A DNA stretch of 50,620 bases from an uncultured Oscillospiraceae bacterium (GTDB lineage: Bacteria; Bacillota; Clostridia; Oscillospirales; Oscillospiraceae), in contig CANREY010000004.1 in the NCBI GenBank assembly GCA_947629755.1, forward strand, positions 1 through 50,620, given 5' to 3'. The notes under the pieces are model-generated. The model was given only the letters and a program-made list of their open reading frames with translations. It was not told the origin of the DNA and ran no database searches. Within the stretch, counting starts at the first letter, position 1. Every line of letters starts with the position of its first letter. The translations under genes and the position numbers were made by a program. Of the stretch, positions 50,451 through 50,620 are shown piece by piece.

Positions 50451-50468
50451 GATAGGGAGGTGAAATCC

Positions 50469-50620
50469 ATGAGCTCTTCAAAAGAATTGCAAAATGCAAA
50501 TGAAAAGGAAACGATCTTCACCGAGGGTGTAAAAATGTTGCAAATTCTTCGCACTTTGGGCGACGAAGATCAGAGAATTGCCTTTGCGGTTTTGCAAGGG
50601 ATGAGGATCCAGAAAATGAT
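50469..50620 (+). CDS. Early gene of mobile element, 3'-truncated by window
   Basis: 50 codons visible: MSSSKELQNANEKETIFTEG, then a helical VKMLQILRTLGDEDQRIAFA segment. ATG follows GGGAGGTG by 7 nt, downstream of a consensus promoter and the operator cluster. Too short to assign; the helical character and position fit a small Cro-like or excision/activation regulator, but no HTH can be shown. Confidence 0.7.
   Translation, partial: MSSSKELQNANEKETIFTEGVKMLQILRTLGDEDQRIAFAVLQGMRIQKM

Overview
The window looks like a chromosomal segment of a GC-rich, spore-forming, Gram-positive anaerobe of the Oscillospiraceae/Ruminococcaceae type (class Clostridia). The evidence is a PolC-type DNA polymerase III, an intact sporulation sigma factor K, a perfect CIRCE operator before groES-groEL, an RseP/IspG/PolC operon in Firmicute order, strong SD sequences and house-style GC-rich intergenic hairpins. 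No species can be named from the sequence alone.

Layout. 1-3400 is accessory and AT-richer: the tail of a beta-propeller protein plus a broken copy of it, a Panacea-domain/membrane-protein pair that resembles a toxin-antitoxin operon, and a small gene coupled to a GNAT acetyltransferase. A tRNA-Leu(CAG) at 3423-3510 opens the core region. Core genes follow: mgtE with a long leader, then an operon of a solute-binding lipoprotein, asnS, an AAA+ ATPase and a DEDDh exonuclease. Next come an SUV3-like helicase, a Gfo/Idh oxidoreductase, a CDF transporter, and a divergent MocR regulator/ECF S-component pair. An ECF-like sigma factor is translationally coupled to two tandem serpins, with sigK just upstream. 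21500-22700 is a second accessory patch (SUKH protein; a GNAT gene between 19-bp direct repeats). 22700-32600 holds yhaM, a SLOG protein, HAD and PHP phosphatase-like proteins, groESL, a lipid kinase, a THUMP methyltransferase, a DUF362-ferredoxin and DUF2500. 32900-46400 is a degenerate membrane kinase with YARHG domains, followed by the long minus-strand operon pyrH-frr-uppS-(S66 peptidase)-cdsA-dxr-rseP-ispG-polC, which links translation recycling, isoprenoid precursors, undecaprenyl and phospholipid synthesis, and replication. tdk is on the other strand. From about 47200 the end of a mobile element begins: large serine recombinase, double-SWIM protein, XRE repressor and a divergent early gene under a lambda-like switch.

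The most unusual content is non-coding. Three copies of a multi-hairpin element (26056-26240, 32736-32918, 47231-47513) keep their loops but change their stems with compensating substitutions. Each lies directly against the 3' end of a minus-strand gene, and one is translated in frame as the last ~100 residues of the serine recombinase. A 266-bp element with 22-bp terminal inverted repeats (31959-32224) shares a covarying core with the longest copy. Several simpler GC-rich palindromic repeats also occur, including tandem copies inside and before the groESL operon.
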